DNA from: Streptosporangium becharense
GTDB taxonomy: Bacteria > Actinomycetota > Actinomycetes > Streptosporangiales > Streptosporangiaceae
Direction: 5' to 3'
NCBI RefSeq assembly: GCF_014204985.1
Contig: NZ_JACHMP010000001.1
Location: 5,332,001 to 5,396,000 of the forward strand
Length of the DNA stretch: 64,000 nt
In this document: positions 45,078 to 52,845 of the stretch, piece after piece
How positions within the stretch are numbered: position 1 is the stretch's first letter
Layout: each line of letters begins with the position of its first letter
Translations under genes and position numbers: made by a program
The notes under the pieces: generated by a model
Seen by the model: only the letters and a program-made list of their open reading frames with translations
What the model was told of the DNA's origin: nothing
The model's database searches: none

Positions 45078-46304
45078 ATGACTCTGACCATGCCGACCAC
45101 GACCGTCGAAGGAATCCAGCTGACCGTGACCCCGTTCCGCCCGGACGCGGTGATCGGGACGATGGGGCTGTCGACGCTGCTCCAGCTCGTGCCCTCCCCG
45201 AAGACGGAGGAGGACAAGCGGGCACTGAAGTACGCCCCCGGTGCTCTGCGCCGGCACGCCGAGGTCCGCAGTCTCGTGCAGCGGATGCTGAAGTCCACTC
45301 AGAAGGGGCGGAACGTCACCTCGTACGCCTCCTACATCGCCTCTGCCGTGAACGGGGAGTACGGCGCCGGCTGGTCCACCCCGCCGATCACGTTATGGCT
45401 GGACGGGCAGCTCGGCGCGGTCGGCGACGAGCTGATCCCCGGCAGTGGCATCCGAACCGTCACGATGACTCCGGGCACGCCCGTGGTGGCCATCGACGGG
45501 GAGACCCAGGTCGCCGCCTGGCACGAGCTGTACGACGACCCGGAGCGTTTCGGGACCACGTACGACCGGCTGGGCAGGGTGCGGGTGCCGTTCGAGCTGT
45601 ACTTCGGGCTGAGCGTCGAGGACGCCCGGCAGATCTTCTACGACCGCAACGTCGAGGGGGTGCCGGTCGCCAAGAACCTGGCGATGTCCATGGACCAGCG
45701 CGACATCGGCACTCAGCTCGCCCACCGTGTCGCCGGTGCGGTCAAGGTCGACCACGACGGGAAGATCATGCCGTTCGCCAAGCTGGTGCAGTCGCGCAAG
45801 CGCCAGCTCACCAAGACCGATCCCGAGCTCGTCACCCTCTCCGCCCTGCGAGTGCTGGTGATCACCGCGCTGCACGGGCGGGCCGGTCTCGCCCTGTCCT
45901 CCACGACCGTGCACGAGGGCGACCTGCCCGACGGGGTCACCGCGGAGCAGTCCGAGCGCCGGCTCGTCCCCCTGCTGTCGGCGCTGGTCGCGCGGCTCTA
46001 CCCCCACTTCGCCGCACGTGGTGCCGTCTCCGCGCCGGCCGTCCTCGCCGGGATCGGCATCGCCGCGCACCAGGCCACCGGCTGGGCCACCTCGGGTCGG
46101 CCGCTGACCGAGGACGAGCTGACCGAGCTGCTGGACTCGGTGCGCTGGGAGCGTGAGGCCCGCTACTGGGACGGTGTCGCCGCCAGTGCGAACGCCCAGG
46201 GGACTCTCAACTTCGGCGGCGGGGCCAAGGACTCCGGCGGACGCGTCGCCGACGCCCTGCTGCATCCCGACACCGAGCACGGTCGCAAGATTCGCGGCTG
46301 GTGA
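45078..46304 (+). CDS. DndB-like protein (DGQHR-type fold)
   Basis: 408 residues from the ATG at 45078, with AAGGAG about 10 nt upstream. The core AIDGETQVAAW corresponds to the DGQHR signature of DndB/DGQHR proteins, here altered to DGETQ. It is followed by FYDRNVEGVPVAKNLAMSMD, the typical 'asparagine and lysine' stretch of DndB. DndB is a transcriptional regulator of phosphorothioate modification clusters. No dndC, dndD or dndE gene occurs here, so this is an orphan. It is divergent from the methylase-like gene across a palindrome. It may report on or regulate the RM operon (inference). Confidence 0.75.
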   Translation: MTLTMPTTTVEGIQLTVTPFRPDAVIGTMGLSTLLQLVPSPKTEEDKRALKYAPGALRRHAEVRSLVQRMLKSTQKGRNVTSYASYIASAVNGEYGAGWSTPPITLWLDGQLGAVGDELIPGSGIRTVTMTPGTPVVAIDGETQVAAWHELYDDPERFGTTYDRLGRVRVPFELYFGLSVEDARQIFYDRNVEGVPVAKNLAMSMDQRDIGTQLAHRVAGAVKVDHDGKIMPFAKLVQSRKRQLTKTDPELVTLSALRVLVITALHGRAGLALSSTTVHEGDLPDGVTAEQSERRLVPLLSALVARLYPHFAARGAVSAPAVLAGIGIAAHQATGWATSGRPLTEDELTELLDSVRWEREARYWDGVAASANAQGTLNFGGGAKDSGGRVADALLHPDTEHGRKIRGW

Positions 46305-46317
46305 CCGGGGCTGTGAC

Positions 46318-46358
46318 GGGTCCGGGCTGCGCGGGCACATCCCGCTCGGCCCGGATCC
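46318..46358. terminator. Hairpin terminator between convergent genes
   Basis: A GC-rich imperfect stem of about 18 bp (46318-46335 with 46341-46358) and a 5-nt loop lie 14 nt after the DndB-like stop. They precede the convergent Nudix gene end at 46396. Confidence 0.55.
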
Positions 46359-46395
46359 CGAGCCCCCGCAAACGGAACCCGCCGCACGCTCCGGG

Positions 46396-47112
46396 TCAGG
46401 AGGACACCTCACCTGATCGCAGCAACGGCGGGATCAGCAGCGACGCGGCCCCCCGCCGGTAGAGGGCCGCGGGCCTGCCGGTTTCGGAGGAGCGGCGCTC
46501 ACCCGTGGGGTTGAGAAACCCCTCCGTCCGTGTCACCTTCCTGCGGAAATTGCTGGGGTCGAGGCTGAAGCCCCACACGGCCTCATAGATGCGGCGCAGG
46601 TCGCCGACGGTGAAAGGCTCGGGGCAGAACGCCGCGGCCACCGTCGTGTGCTCAAGCTGCGATCTCGCCCGTTCCAGCCCGTCACGCAGTATCGCGGCAT
46701 GGTCGAAGGCGAGTGACGTGTCGTCGGCGAGAGCCGAGGAGACCGGTTCCCAGTGTGCCGCCGCGGCATCCGTACCCGCGACGGGCAGCGGCAGATCGGG
46801 GCCGAGTGCGAGATAGGCCACCGTGATGACTCTGCCCCGTGGATCGCGGTCCGGGTCGCTGTAGGCGCGCAACTGCTCCAGATGCAGTGTGCGGCCGTCA
46901 AGCCCGGTCTCCTCACTCAACTCCCGCAGGGCGGCCTCGTCCAGGGTCTCCCCGTCGCGGATGAACCCCCCCGGCAACGCCGGCTGTCCCAGGTACGGCT
47001 GGTTGCCGCGTTCGATCAGCAAGACCTGTAGCCGGCTCCGCCGGACAGTGAAGATCACTAGATCGACCGTCACGGTGACCGACGCTCGGCTCCGGCCGGA
47101 TCTTTCCATCAC
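46396..47112 (-). CDS. Nudix hydrolase-HTH regulator (NrtR-like)
   Basis: 238 residues. The N-terminal Nudix domain has an intact box GGFIRDGETLDEAALRELSE, then ETGL. The C-terminal about 80 residues form a winged helix (FTVGDLRRIYEAVWGFSLDP, NFRRKVTR), the NrtR/ADP-ribose-sensing architecture. There is no Shine-Dalgarno site, but a TAAAGT -10 lies 6 nt before the GTG at 47112, so the transcript may be leaderless; the ATG at 47109 is the next codon. It is divergent from the operon at 47203-50591, with an inverted repeat overlapping both promoters. It probably represses itself and that operon in response to a nucleotide such as ADP-ribose (inference). Confidence 0.85.
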   Translation of the reverse strand: MMERSGRSRASVTVTVDLVIFTVRRSRLQVLLIERGNQPYLGQPALPGGFIRDGETLDEAALRELSEETGLDGRTLHLEQLRAYSDPDRDPRGRVITVAYLALGPDLPLPVAGTDAAAAHWEPVSSALADDTSLAFDHAAILRDGLERARSQLEHTTVAAAFCPEPFTVGDLRRIYEAVWGFSLDPSNFRRKVTRTEGFLNPTGERRSSETGRPAALYRRGAASLLIPPLLRSGEVSS

Positions 47113-47125
47113 GTGAACACTTTAA

Positions 47126-47181
47126 CTAAAGGTCACCTTGACTCAAACCGTCCGGCGACTTATGGTCAAGTGGACCTAAAG
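47126..47181. promoter_or_regulatory. Inverted repeat overlapping divergent promoters
   Basis: CTAAAGGTCACCTTGAC (47126-47142) and GTCAAGTGGACCTAAAG (47165-47181) are inverted copies matching at 13 of 17 positions. On the plus strand TTGACT (47138-47143) and TATGGT (47161-47166) with a 17-nt spacer form a promoter, and both elements lie inside the repeat arms. This is a probable Nudix-regulator operator. Confidence 0.6.
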
Positions 47182-47202
47182 GGAAGGCGGAGGAAGCGTG
47201 GC

Positions 47203-48942
47203 ATGGCCCGATCCGAGGCAACACGAGGCGAAGGGGAACACCGCGAGTCCCTGAGGCAGGACATGGCCACCCGGCACCTCTGCGCGGGTGTGTACCTCGA
47301 CCCCGCCTTCCGGCGCATCGTCCTCCGTCAGGTGCACAACGACACGAAACGCATGGTCGCCCCGTCCTACGGATTCGATCTCGTTCCGGTCGTCAGGCAC
47401 GCCTGGAAGGCGTGGGCCCTGGAGACGGGCCAGCACGTGTGCGTTCTGGCGGTGTTCGTGACCGGCTTCTGGGTCAACCCGCCGGCCGCTCTCACCGTCG
47501 TCAGCGGGATCGGACTGTGGTGCCTGTCCCGCCTGGTGATCAGGAGTGCCCGGGTGGTGCTCCCGCTCCGAGCCAAAAAGGTGGTGGACAGGTGGTTGTG
47601 GCGGACGCGGTGGCGAAGCGAGGTGGACAAGTTACGGGAACAGGAACGTCTTCTCCGCCTCAGTGGCATGGGGTGCGGTGTCCTCATCGTGGCACCGCCG
47701 CTGCTGGCGGAGATCTCCCGGGTGCCGCTGGGTGAGATGGCGGCGACGGCGATGCTCCTCGCGTCGCTCGTCGTCCTCGCAGTGGCCGGAAGGGGTGCGG
47801 TTCATCAGCTGTGCCTCAACCGCATGTACAGGGCCGACTCGCTATCGCCGTCAAAGCTGACCAGGCGTGAGCAGGCGATCAACGATCAGCAGTTCCACCC
47901 CTATGTGGTGTATCGCAGACCTTCACCCAGGGAAACCGAGGAGAAGCCGGGGGAGCTTGATTTCGATCTGCTGGACAGCGAGACGAGCCCGTTCATAGGG
48001 AGCGGAAAACTCGTGCACCGCTGGCAACCCCCGCTCACCATCCAGCTTCTGAGCACCGAAAGGGCGGACGGCTCGATGGAGGAGCGCGAGCGGCTGGCCT
48101 CGCCGTTCAGGGCGTGCGAACTCGTGGCGCATCTGAAGAAGGCGATGGAGCCGATGGGGGACGTCAACGATCCGACCAGGCTGCGAGGTTTCGAGAGAAA
48201 CGATCGGCTCTACATCGCGGAGACCGACGTCCGGCCCGGCCCTGACTGGTTGCGGGAGCGACCCGGCCGATACGGCATCGACGAGGTGATCGACGACCCT
48301 CACGGAATCGTCCATCACTTCCTGGAGATCCGGGCGAGCGTCACCGGAGAGGTGGTGACCACGGTTTTCCTGCGGGTGAGCGTCAAAGGGCGGGCTCTCA
48401 GCCTCGATTTCGCCGCCTGCGCGCTGACCCGCACGCCCGTCGAGTATCACCTGCTCGACGCTTTCGGCGAGGACGGCGCGGGTGCGGTGCTGCGTTCCGC
48501 ACTGCGCGGACTGGTCAACCTCCCGGCTGAGCTGGCGGGGGTGCGATGTATGGCCGAGGCTCCCGTGCTTCTGGCCGGTGCCGTGAAAGCGCGGAAGAAC
48601 CGTCTGCTCGTCCGCCGCCGTGGAGCGGTCATCGGCGCTCAGTTGAGCGTCAGGGAGGAGAAGTCGACTCCCTGGAATCAGGCGCAGCTGGACAGGACCA
48701 CCATCTATGACTACATGAAGCTCATCGAGCAGCGGCTTCTGAAAGCGACCGAGGAATTCCTTAATTCAAAGAAAATCGACGTCTCGGCCTTCAATAAGAA
48801 GGCGACCAGCATCGTCAACATGGGTGTGCTCAACATGGGCGGAAAGATAGATATGAATCAGACGGCGGTCGGTGCCAAAGCGCATGTGCGCGTCGACGTC
48901 CGAGAGCCCGACGGAAACCACGGAGACTCACCGGCGGAATGA
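47203..48942 (+). CDS. Membrane protein with cytoplasmic domain, first gene of nucleosidase operon
   Basis: 579 residues from the ATG at 47203, with GGAGG 9 nt upstream; the open frame upstream overlaps the operator and is not used. About four membrane segments lie in residues 75-210 (including HVCVLAVFVTGFW, ALTVVSGIGLWCLSRLV, GVLIVAPPLLA and AATAMLLASLVVLAVAG). A large, presumably cytoplasmic domain follows, not recognised. Near the C-terminus MGGKIDMNQTAVGAKAHVRV resembles the N-terminus of the next protein (YGGSMEISQSAFGHGATVNV), suggesting a shared interaction element. It is in an operon with a nucleosidase-like protein and a membrane-anchored PLD-like protein. Confidence 0.7.
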   Translation: MARSEATRGEGEHRESLRQDMATRHLCAGVYLDPAFRRIVLRQVHNDTKRMVAPSYGFDLVPVVRHAWKAWALETGQHVCVLAVFVTGFWVNPPAALTVVSGIGLWCLSRLVIRSARVVLPLRAKKVVDRWLWRTRWRSEVDKLREQERLLRLSGMGCGVLIVAPPLLAEISRVPLGEMAATAMLLASLVVLAVAGRGAVHQLCLNRMYRADSLSPSKLTRREQAINDQQFHPYVVYRRPSPRETEEKPGELDFDLLDSETSPFIGSGKLVHRWQPPLTIQLLSTERADGSMEERERLASPFRACELVAHLKKAMEPMGDVNDPTRLRGFERNDRLYIAETDVRPGPDWLRERPGRYGIDEVIDDPHGIVHHFLEIRASVTGEVVTTVFLRVSVKGRALSLDFAACALTRTPVEYHLLDAFGEDGAGAVLRSALRGLVNLPAELAGVRCMAEAPVLLAGAVKARKNRLLVRRRGAVIGAQLSVREEKSTPWNQAQLDRTTIYDYMKLIEQRLLKATEEFLNSKKIDVSAFNKKATSIVNMGVLNMGGKIDMNQTAVGAKAHVRVDVREPDGNHGDSPAE

Positions 48943-48952
48943 GGAGGAAATC

Positions 48953-49852
48953 ATGAACGGTAACAGTGGCGTCGTGAGCTATGGAGGGTCCATGGAGATC
49001 AGCCAGTCCGCGTTCGGGCACGGCGCGACGGTCAACGTGTCCGCCGCCCGGGAGAAGGAAGCAGAAAAAGCAGAACACGCCAGACGCGCCGATGTCGGGG
49101 TGGTCACCATCCTTTCTGAGGAGGCCAGGGCGGTTCACAAGGCGCTCGGTCTGGAACGTGTCCGGAGCGGTGAGATTCCTTTCTTCGAGGGAACTGTGAG
49201 CGTCCGGGGCGTGGACGCGAGGGTCGCCGCGGTCCGTGCCCTGTCCCAGGGGCAGAGATCGACCGTGATGGCCTTCGAGAACCTCCGCCGGCACTACAAC
49301 CCCGCCGTCGTCGTCCTCGCCGGGATCGGCGGTGGCATCCACAGGGACGTCGCGATCGACGACGTCGTCGTGGCCACCCAGGTCGTCTACTACGACCTCC
49401 GTAAGGAAACCGCTGACGGGCGGCGACGCAGAGGAGACGAGCGGGAAACGCCAGCGGTGATCGGCCGTGCCGTCCAGTCCTTCTTCACCGATCACGGCGA
49501 GCCGGCCAAAGTCTCCACCGTCGGCACCGACGGTGTCATACGTGACTACCGGGTGCTCACCGGTCCGATCGGCTCCGGCGAAGCGGTGATCGCGGATGCG
49601 GAATCAGAGATCATCCGATACCTGAAGGGCTTCAATGACAAGATCCTCGCCGTGGACATGGAAGCCGGTGGTCTGACCCAGGCGTTCCACGAGCAGGACG
49701 GCCCCCAGGTCGTCCGCGGCTGGGTCGTCGTACGGGGCATCTCCGACGACGCCGACTGGGACAAGAACGACGCCCATCACGACACCGCCGCCTGGCATGC
49801 GGCGACTGTCCTGCGCAGCATCCTCCCCTATCTGGTGATCGGCAGGACCTGA
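48953..49852 (+). CDS. Phosphorylase-superfamily nucleosidase (predicted effector)
   Basis: 299 residues from the ATG at 48953 with AGGAGG 5 nt upstream. Residues 1-30 carry the motif YGGSMEISQSAFGHGATVNV, then an Ala/Glu linker. From about 45 on comes a purine nucleoside phosphorylase/MTA-SAH nucleosidase-type domain: DVGVVTILSEEARAV, VVVLAGIGGGIHRDVAIDDV, the substrate-binding AVDMEAGG and VVRGISDDAD. Enzymes of this superfamily cleave N-glycosidic bonds. In conflict systems they occur as effectors acting on nucleotides (family knowledge). The added N-terminal motif matches the preceding membrane protein. Confidence 0.8.
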   Translation: MNGNSGVVSYGGSMEISQSAFGHGATVNVSAAREKEAEKAEHARRADVGVVTILSEEARAVHKALGLERVRSGEIPFFEGTVSVRGVDARVAAVRALSQGQRSTVMAFENLRRHYNPAVVVLAGIGGGIHRDVAIDDVVVATQVVYYDLRKETADGRRRRGDERETPAVIGRAVQSFFTDHGEPAKVSTVGTDGVIRDYRVLTGPIGSGEAVIADAESEIIRYLKGFNDKILAVDMEAGGLTQAFHEQDGPQVVRGWVVVRGISDDADWDKNDAHHDTAAWHAATVLRSILPYLVIGRT

Positions 49853-49892
49853 CATCCCAGCTTCCCGTGGTCTTCGACGAAGGGGATGAGAC

Positions 49893-50591
49893 GTGGACGC
49901 GTTCGTGCTCGGCGTGGTGAGCTCTCTCCTCGCCACCGCCCTCACCGTCGCCGGGGGCTGGCTCTTCTCCATGCGTTCCCGCCAGTGGCCGGTCGCGTTG
50001 CTCTCCCGGTTGACGGGGCTGGGAGTCCGTCGTGTGTTCGCCCGGCAGCACCTGGCCTCTTCGGAACTGGCCGTCGAACTGGCACGTGCGCGCTGGGTGC
50101 GTGTTCTCGCCGGGCGTGGGAACGAGCTGACGCGCGATGGGTTCGCCGCCGTCTGGGAGGCCGCGGGCAGGCGCCTGGAGTTCGTGCAGGTCCTCCTGCC
50201 CGACGCGGACCTCGGCCCTGGCTCATGGCTCTCCATGCGGGAGGAGGAGATGCGCCGGGTGGATCTGGGCTTCTCCTCCGGTCTGCTCGCCGAACAGGTG
50301 CGGGTCAACGCCGCCTATGTGAACGAGGTCGCCCGGCACCGTCACGCCGTCTCACTGCGGTTCTACGACCTGCCCAACATGCACCGCGTCATCATCACCG
50401 ACAAGGTCGCCTACCTCACCATCTACCGACAGACACAGCACGGCCGTAACTCGCCGTGTATGGTCGCGCGCCGTCCTGGGCTGATGTACGACTACGCACT
50501 ACTTCTCTTCAACACTGCCTGGGATCACAGTCGCCCGACAGGAGGGCCTGTGAATCCCGGCAGTGGAGATCTTCCGCCTTCTCAAGGATGA
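49893..50591 (+). CDS. Membrane-anchored protein, possibly PLD-like
   Basis: 232 residues from a GTG at 49893 behind AAGGGG. One N-terminal membrane segment (LGVVSSLLATALTVAGGWLF) precedes a cytoplasmic domain: WVRVLAGRGNELTRDGFAAV, LEFVQVLLPDADLGPGSWLS, then LRFYDLPNMHRVIITDKVAY. The His…Asp-Lys spacing is reminiscent of a degenerate phospholipase-D (HKD) motif. I do not see a second HKD copy, so activity is unproven. It is the third gene of the Nudix-regulated operon. It could be a membrane effector or a receptor partner for the nucleosidase. Confidence 0.6.
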   Translation: MDAFVLGVVSSLLATALTVAGGWLFSMRSRQWPVALLSRLTGLGVRRVFARQHLASSELAVELARARWVRVLAGRGNELTRDGFAAVWEAAGRRLEFVQVLLPDADLGPGSWLSMREEEMRRVDLGFSSGLLAEQVRVNAAYVNEVARHRHAVSLRFYDLPNMHRVIITDKVAYLTIYRQTQHGRNSPCMVARRPGLMYDYALLLFNTAWDHSRPTGGPVNPGSGDLPPSQG

Positions 50592-50617
50592 CGGTTCTGG
50601 TAGGGCGTTCGTGCAGC

Positions 50618-50722
50618 ATGCGCCAGACGCCGCAGGACAACAAGCGGCACGTGGACACGGGCTTCGGCGAGGGCTGGGGTACGGCGCATGACCGGCTCGT
50701 CACCCTCGCCGAGACGCTCTGA
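50618..50722 (+). pseudogene. Possible C-terminal fragment of an SRPBCC-type protein
   Basis: The frame reads MRQTPQDNKRHVDTGFGEGW, GTAHDRLVTLAETL and a stop. Its GW…L..L ending is typical of AHSA1/SRPBCC C-termini. There is no N-terminal part, so it is a relic at best. Confidence 0.25.
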
Positions 50723-50823
50723 CGACTCCGCGGCGGCAGCCAGGGCCCACGCGCTTTCCGTGCTCGCCGGATGCTCCGGCTGGCGGTGATCGTCACAATC
50801 GGCAACGAGGGAGAGCGGAGGTC

Positions 50824-50913
50824 CGGGAAGGGAAGATCAGGGACATGAGCGAGCTGATGCGGATCACCCAGAAGTGCTACGGCCACCTTCACAGCTGCAC
50901 GCCCGGTATGTGA
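50824..50913 (+). pseudogene. C-terminal remnant of a 33607-type lipoprotein
   Basis: The frame gives GKIRDMSELMRITQKCYGHL, HSCTPGM and a stop, matching the end of the lipoprotein at 33607-34194 (GIRDMIELMRIAQKRYGRLH, KCTPGE) in both protein and DNA. No upstream portion remains. A further WXG/large protein/lipoprotein locus therefore once existed here and was deleted. Confidence 0.7.
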
Positions 50914-50922
50914 GCCGGGCGG

Positions 50923-51621
50923 TCACCGCAGTCTGACCTCCACCCCGCCGGAGAACATGGAGTCGTGGAGCTGGATCGCCTTGGGCTTGAAGTCCTTGGG
51001 GACGTCGAACAGGAGGATCCCGCTCACCGAATTGCCGGGGTTGATGTTGTTGAGGAAAGCGTTGGAGCCCTCCAGGCCGAGGGCGGCGCCCGAGTCGGTG
51101 TCGTACTGCCTGCCCTCGCTGTCGATGAGCTTCTGTGCCGATCCGTCGAACAGCTGAGCCTCGTCGCCGATGTTTCGCACGGTGACGTGTACGAGGACGT
51201 ACTGGCCTTGGGCCTTGGAGGCGGCGAAGCCCTGGCCTACCTGGGCGAGGCCCTTCTCGATCTTGGTGATCTCGAAGGAGAACTTGCCGTCCTTGACCAC
51301 GTCGCCGATCCCTGGCGGCTTCCGCTCGCTCTGATCGTCCCGCCCGCTGGACGGGGCCGAGGTGCCGGGTGCGGTCGTGCCGTCCGGGGTGCCGGAGGTT
51401 TCATCTCCTCCGCTGAGGATGACGGCGATGACCACCAGGGCCACCAGTGCGGCCGTGCCCGCGAGGAACATGCGCAGGCAGCCACCACGCTTCTTCTGCA
51501 CCGGCGCCGCCTGCGGGTGACCGGGCTGAGGTTGGCCGGACTGCTGGTAGCCGGGCTGGGAGGGGTCGGGATGGGGCTGGCCGGGCTGTGGTGGCTGGTT
51601 TTCGTACACGACAAAGCTCAC
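50923..51621 (-). CDS. DUF4352-type membrane-anchored protein
   Basis: About 232 residues from a GTG at 51621; the GTG at 51609 is an alternative, and neither has a strong ribosome site. A Pro/Gln-rich cytoplasmic head (QPPQPGQPHPDPSQPGYQQS) and basic KKRGGCLR precede a membrane segment (MFLAGTAALVALVVIAVIL). An external linker (TSGTPDGTTAPGTSAPSS) leads to a DUF4352 immunoglobulin-like domain (YVLVHVTVRNIGDEAQLFDG). Such proteins are surface-exposed with unknown ligands. The 51622-51983 stretch upstream is AT-rich near 51710-51760 and holds no gene that I can support. Confidence 0.8.
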   Translation of the reverse strand: MSFVVYENQPPQPGQPHPDPSQPGYQQSGQPQPGHPQAAPVQKKRGGCLRMFLAGTAALVALVVIAVILSGGDETSGTPDGTTAPGTSAPSSGRDDQSERKPPGIGDVVKDGKFSFEITKIEKGLAQVGQGFAASKAQGQYVLVHVTVRNIGDEAQLFDGSAQKLIDSEGRQYDTDSGAALGLEGSNAFLNNINPGNSVSGILLFDVPKDFKPKAIQLHDSMFSGGVEVRLR

Positions 51622-51983
51622 TTTCGGGGGAATTCGGGAAAATGCGACGGCGGCCGTCAAGCGAATTTAAGGAGGTCAGTGAACCATGGCGTGAATCGAC
51701 GACACAACACCATAATTGATTTATTGGCTATTGACGTATTTTTCCTTTTTGGGTGATTTTCGTGGGTGTGCAGTCGTCGTCTCCTCGTGTCGGCCTGCCT
51801 GTGGGGACGTCCATGGCGATAGGTCGCGGACATCATCCTGTGTATGCGTGCCGCGCACTGACTCGGCCTGGCGCCGGTCGTCGGCCGTCTTTCCGGCCGG
51901 ATCTCCGACCGTCTTCCAGGCGGGATTTTCGTCCGGATTTCCGGTCAGATCCATATCCGGAACCCCGCCCGGCTGACCCCTGG

Positions 51984-52830
51984 GTGCGCCTCACTGGCCG
52001 ATACGGACTGGTGGGATGGAATGCCGGTGCGTCACGGCGGCGCGAATCCTGACCGTTTCCTACGGCCTCAAGCTGGGCGGGAAAAATGTCGTACAGATGT
52101 CTCTTCTTGCGCAAAGACCGATCCGCTGTAGGCGAAGCTGACTTTTTGCTATCTTTTTTGTCCATTCGGTGCCAGTGGCATGGGAACCGTGTGGCTGGTG
52201 AAGGAGGAGACGCTCGGTGGTGAGGCCGTCCGTCAAGGGAATGCGCATCCTCGGAAACATCGGCGAGCAGGGCTGCGCCGAGCTGATCGCCAGGGTTATG
52301 CGGGAGGCCGACATCATGGCGCGGCTGCGTCACCCAATGATCGTCACCGCGCACGACGTGCTGACGGAGGATGGCAGGCCGCGGATCGTCATGGAGCGGC
52401 TGCACGGCCGCGGTCCTGGTGACGGGCCGGCGGCTCGCAGTCGCCCATCCGGGTGGCCGGGATCGGTGCCGGCCTCGAACATCGCTGTCCACTCGGTGGG
52501 TCACCCGGATCAGTCGGGCAGTGTGGGCCGCTCCAACGGCGGCGCATGTCCACGTGATCCTGCACCGTAACGTCAATCCGGCCGCCGTCCTCCTCGACGC
52601 GGACGGCTGTGATGCTCACGGACTTGGGCATTGCCCCACCCCGGCGCGGAAGCGACGACAAGGAGTTTGGTCGGCTCGCCCGGTCACGTCGCGTCTGAGT
52701 GGTTCCACTTGGAGATCGCCGGGTCGCCGTCAAACCTGTGGTCGCTCGGCACGCCCCTCCATCTGGCCGTCGAGGGCGAGGCGAGCGTCGGCCGGTGTCC
52801 CATTCCGACGCCCACCCCCGCCTGTGCTGA
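51984..52830 (+). pseudogene. Serine/threonine protein kinase, disrupted
   Basis: The kinase N-terminus (GTG 51984: RLTGRYGLVGWNAGAS) is broken by a 142-bp insertion. It then resumes with SGMGTVWLVKEETLGGEAV, the glycine-rich loop. After a frameshift come VKGMRILGNIGEQGCAELIA, READIMARLRHPMIVTAHDV and LTEDGRPRIVMERLHGR. Other frames preserve a catalytic-loop relic (HRNVNPAAVLLDADG, for HRDxKPxNVLL) and GSPGHVASEWFH with SNLWSLGTPLHLAVEGEASV. Several frameshifts and the lost HRD aspartate show that the gene is dead. Confidence 0.75.
52031..52172. mobile_element. 142-bp insertion in the kinase pseudogene, flanked by 6-bp direct repeats
   Basis: CGGTGC occurs at 52025-52030 and 52167-52172. Removing one copy and the intervening DNA restores the kinase frame across its glycine-rich loop (GWNAGASGMGTVWL). 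The insert is AT-richer towards its right end and has no ORF or clear terminal inverted repeats. It could be a MITE-like insertion with a target duplication, or another small insertion event. Confidence 0.5.
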
Positions 52831-52845
52831 CCGATGCGCGGATGG

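Noticed and set aside
45078-46304. A DNA phosphorothioation (dnd) cluster
   Set aside because: Only the DndB-like protein is present; no DndA, C, D or E homologue is nearby.
51622-51983. Open frames with Arg/Pro/Asp repeats upstream of the kinase relic
   Set aside because: They are short, biased by repeated TCCGG-type sequence and without ribosome sites; treated as non-coding.
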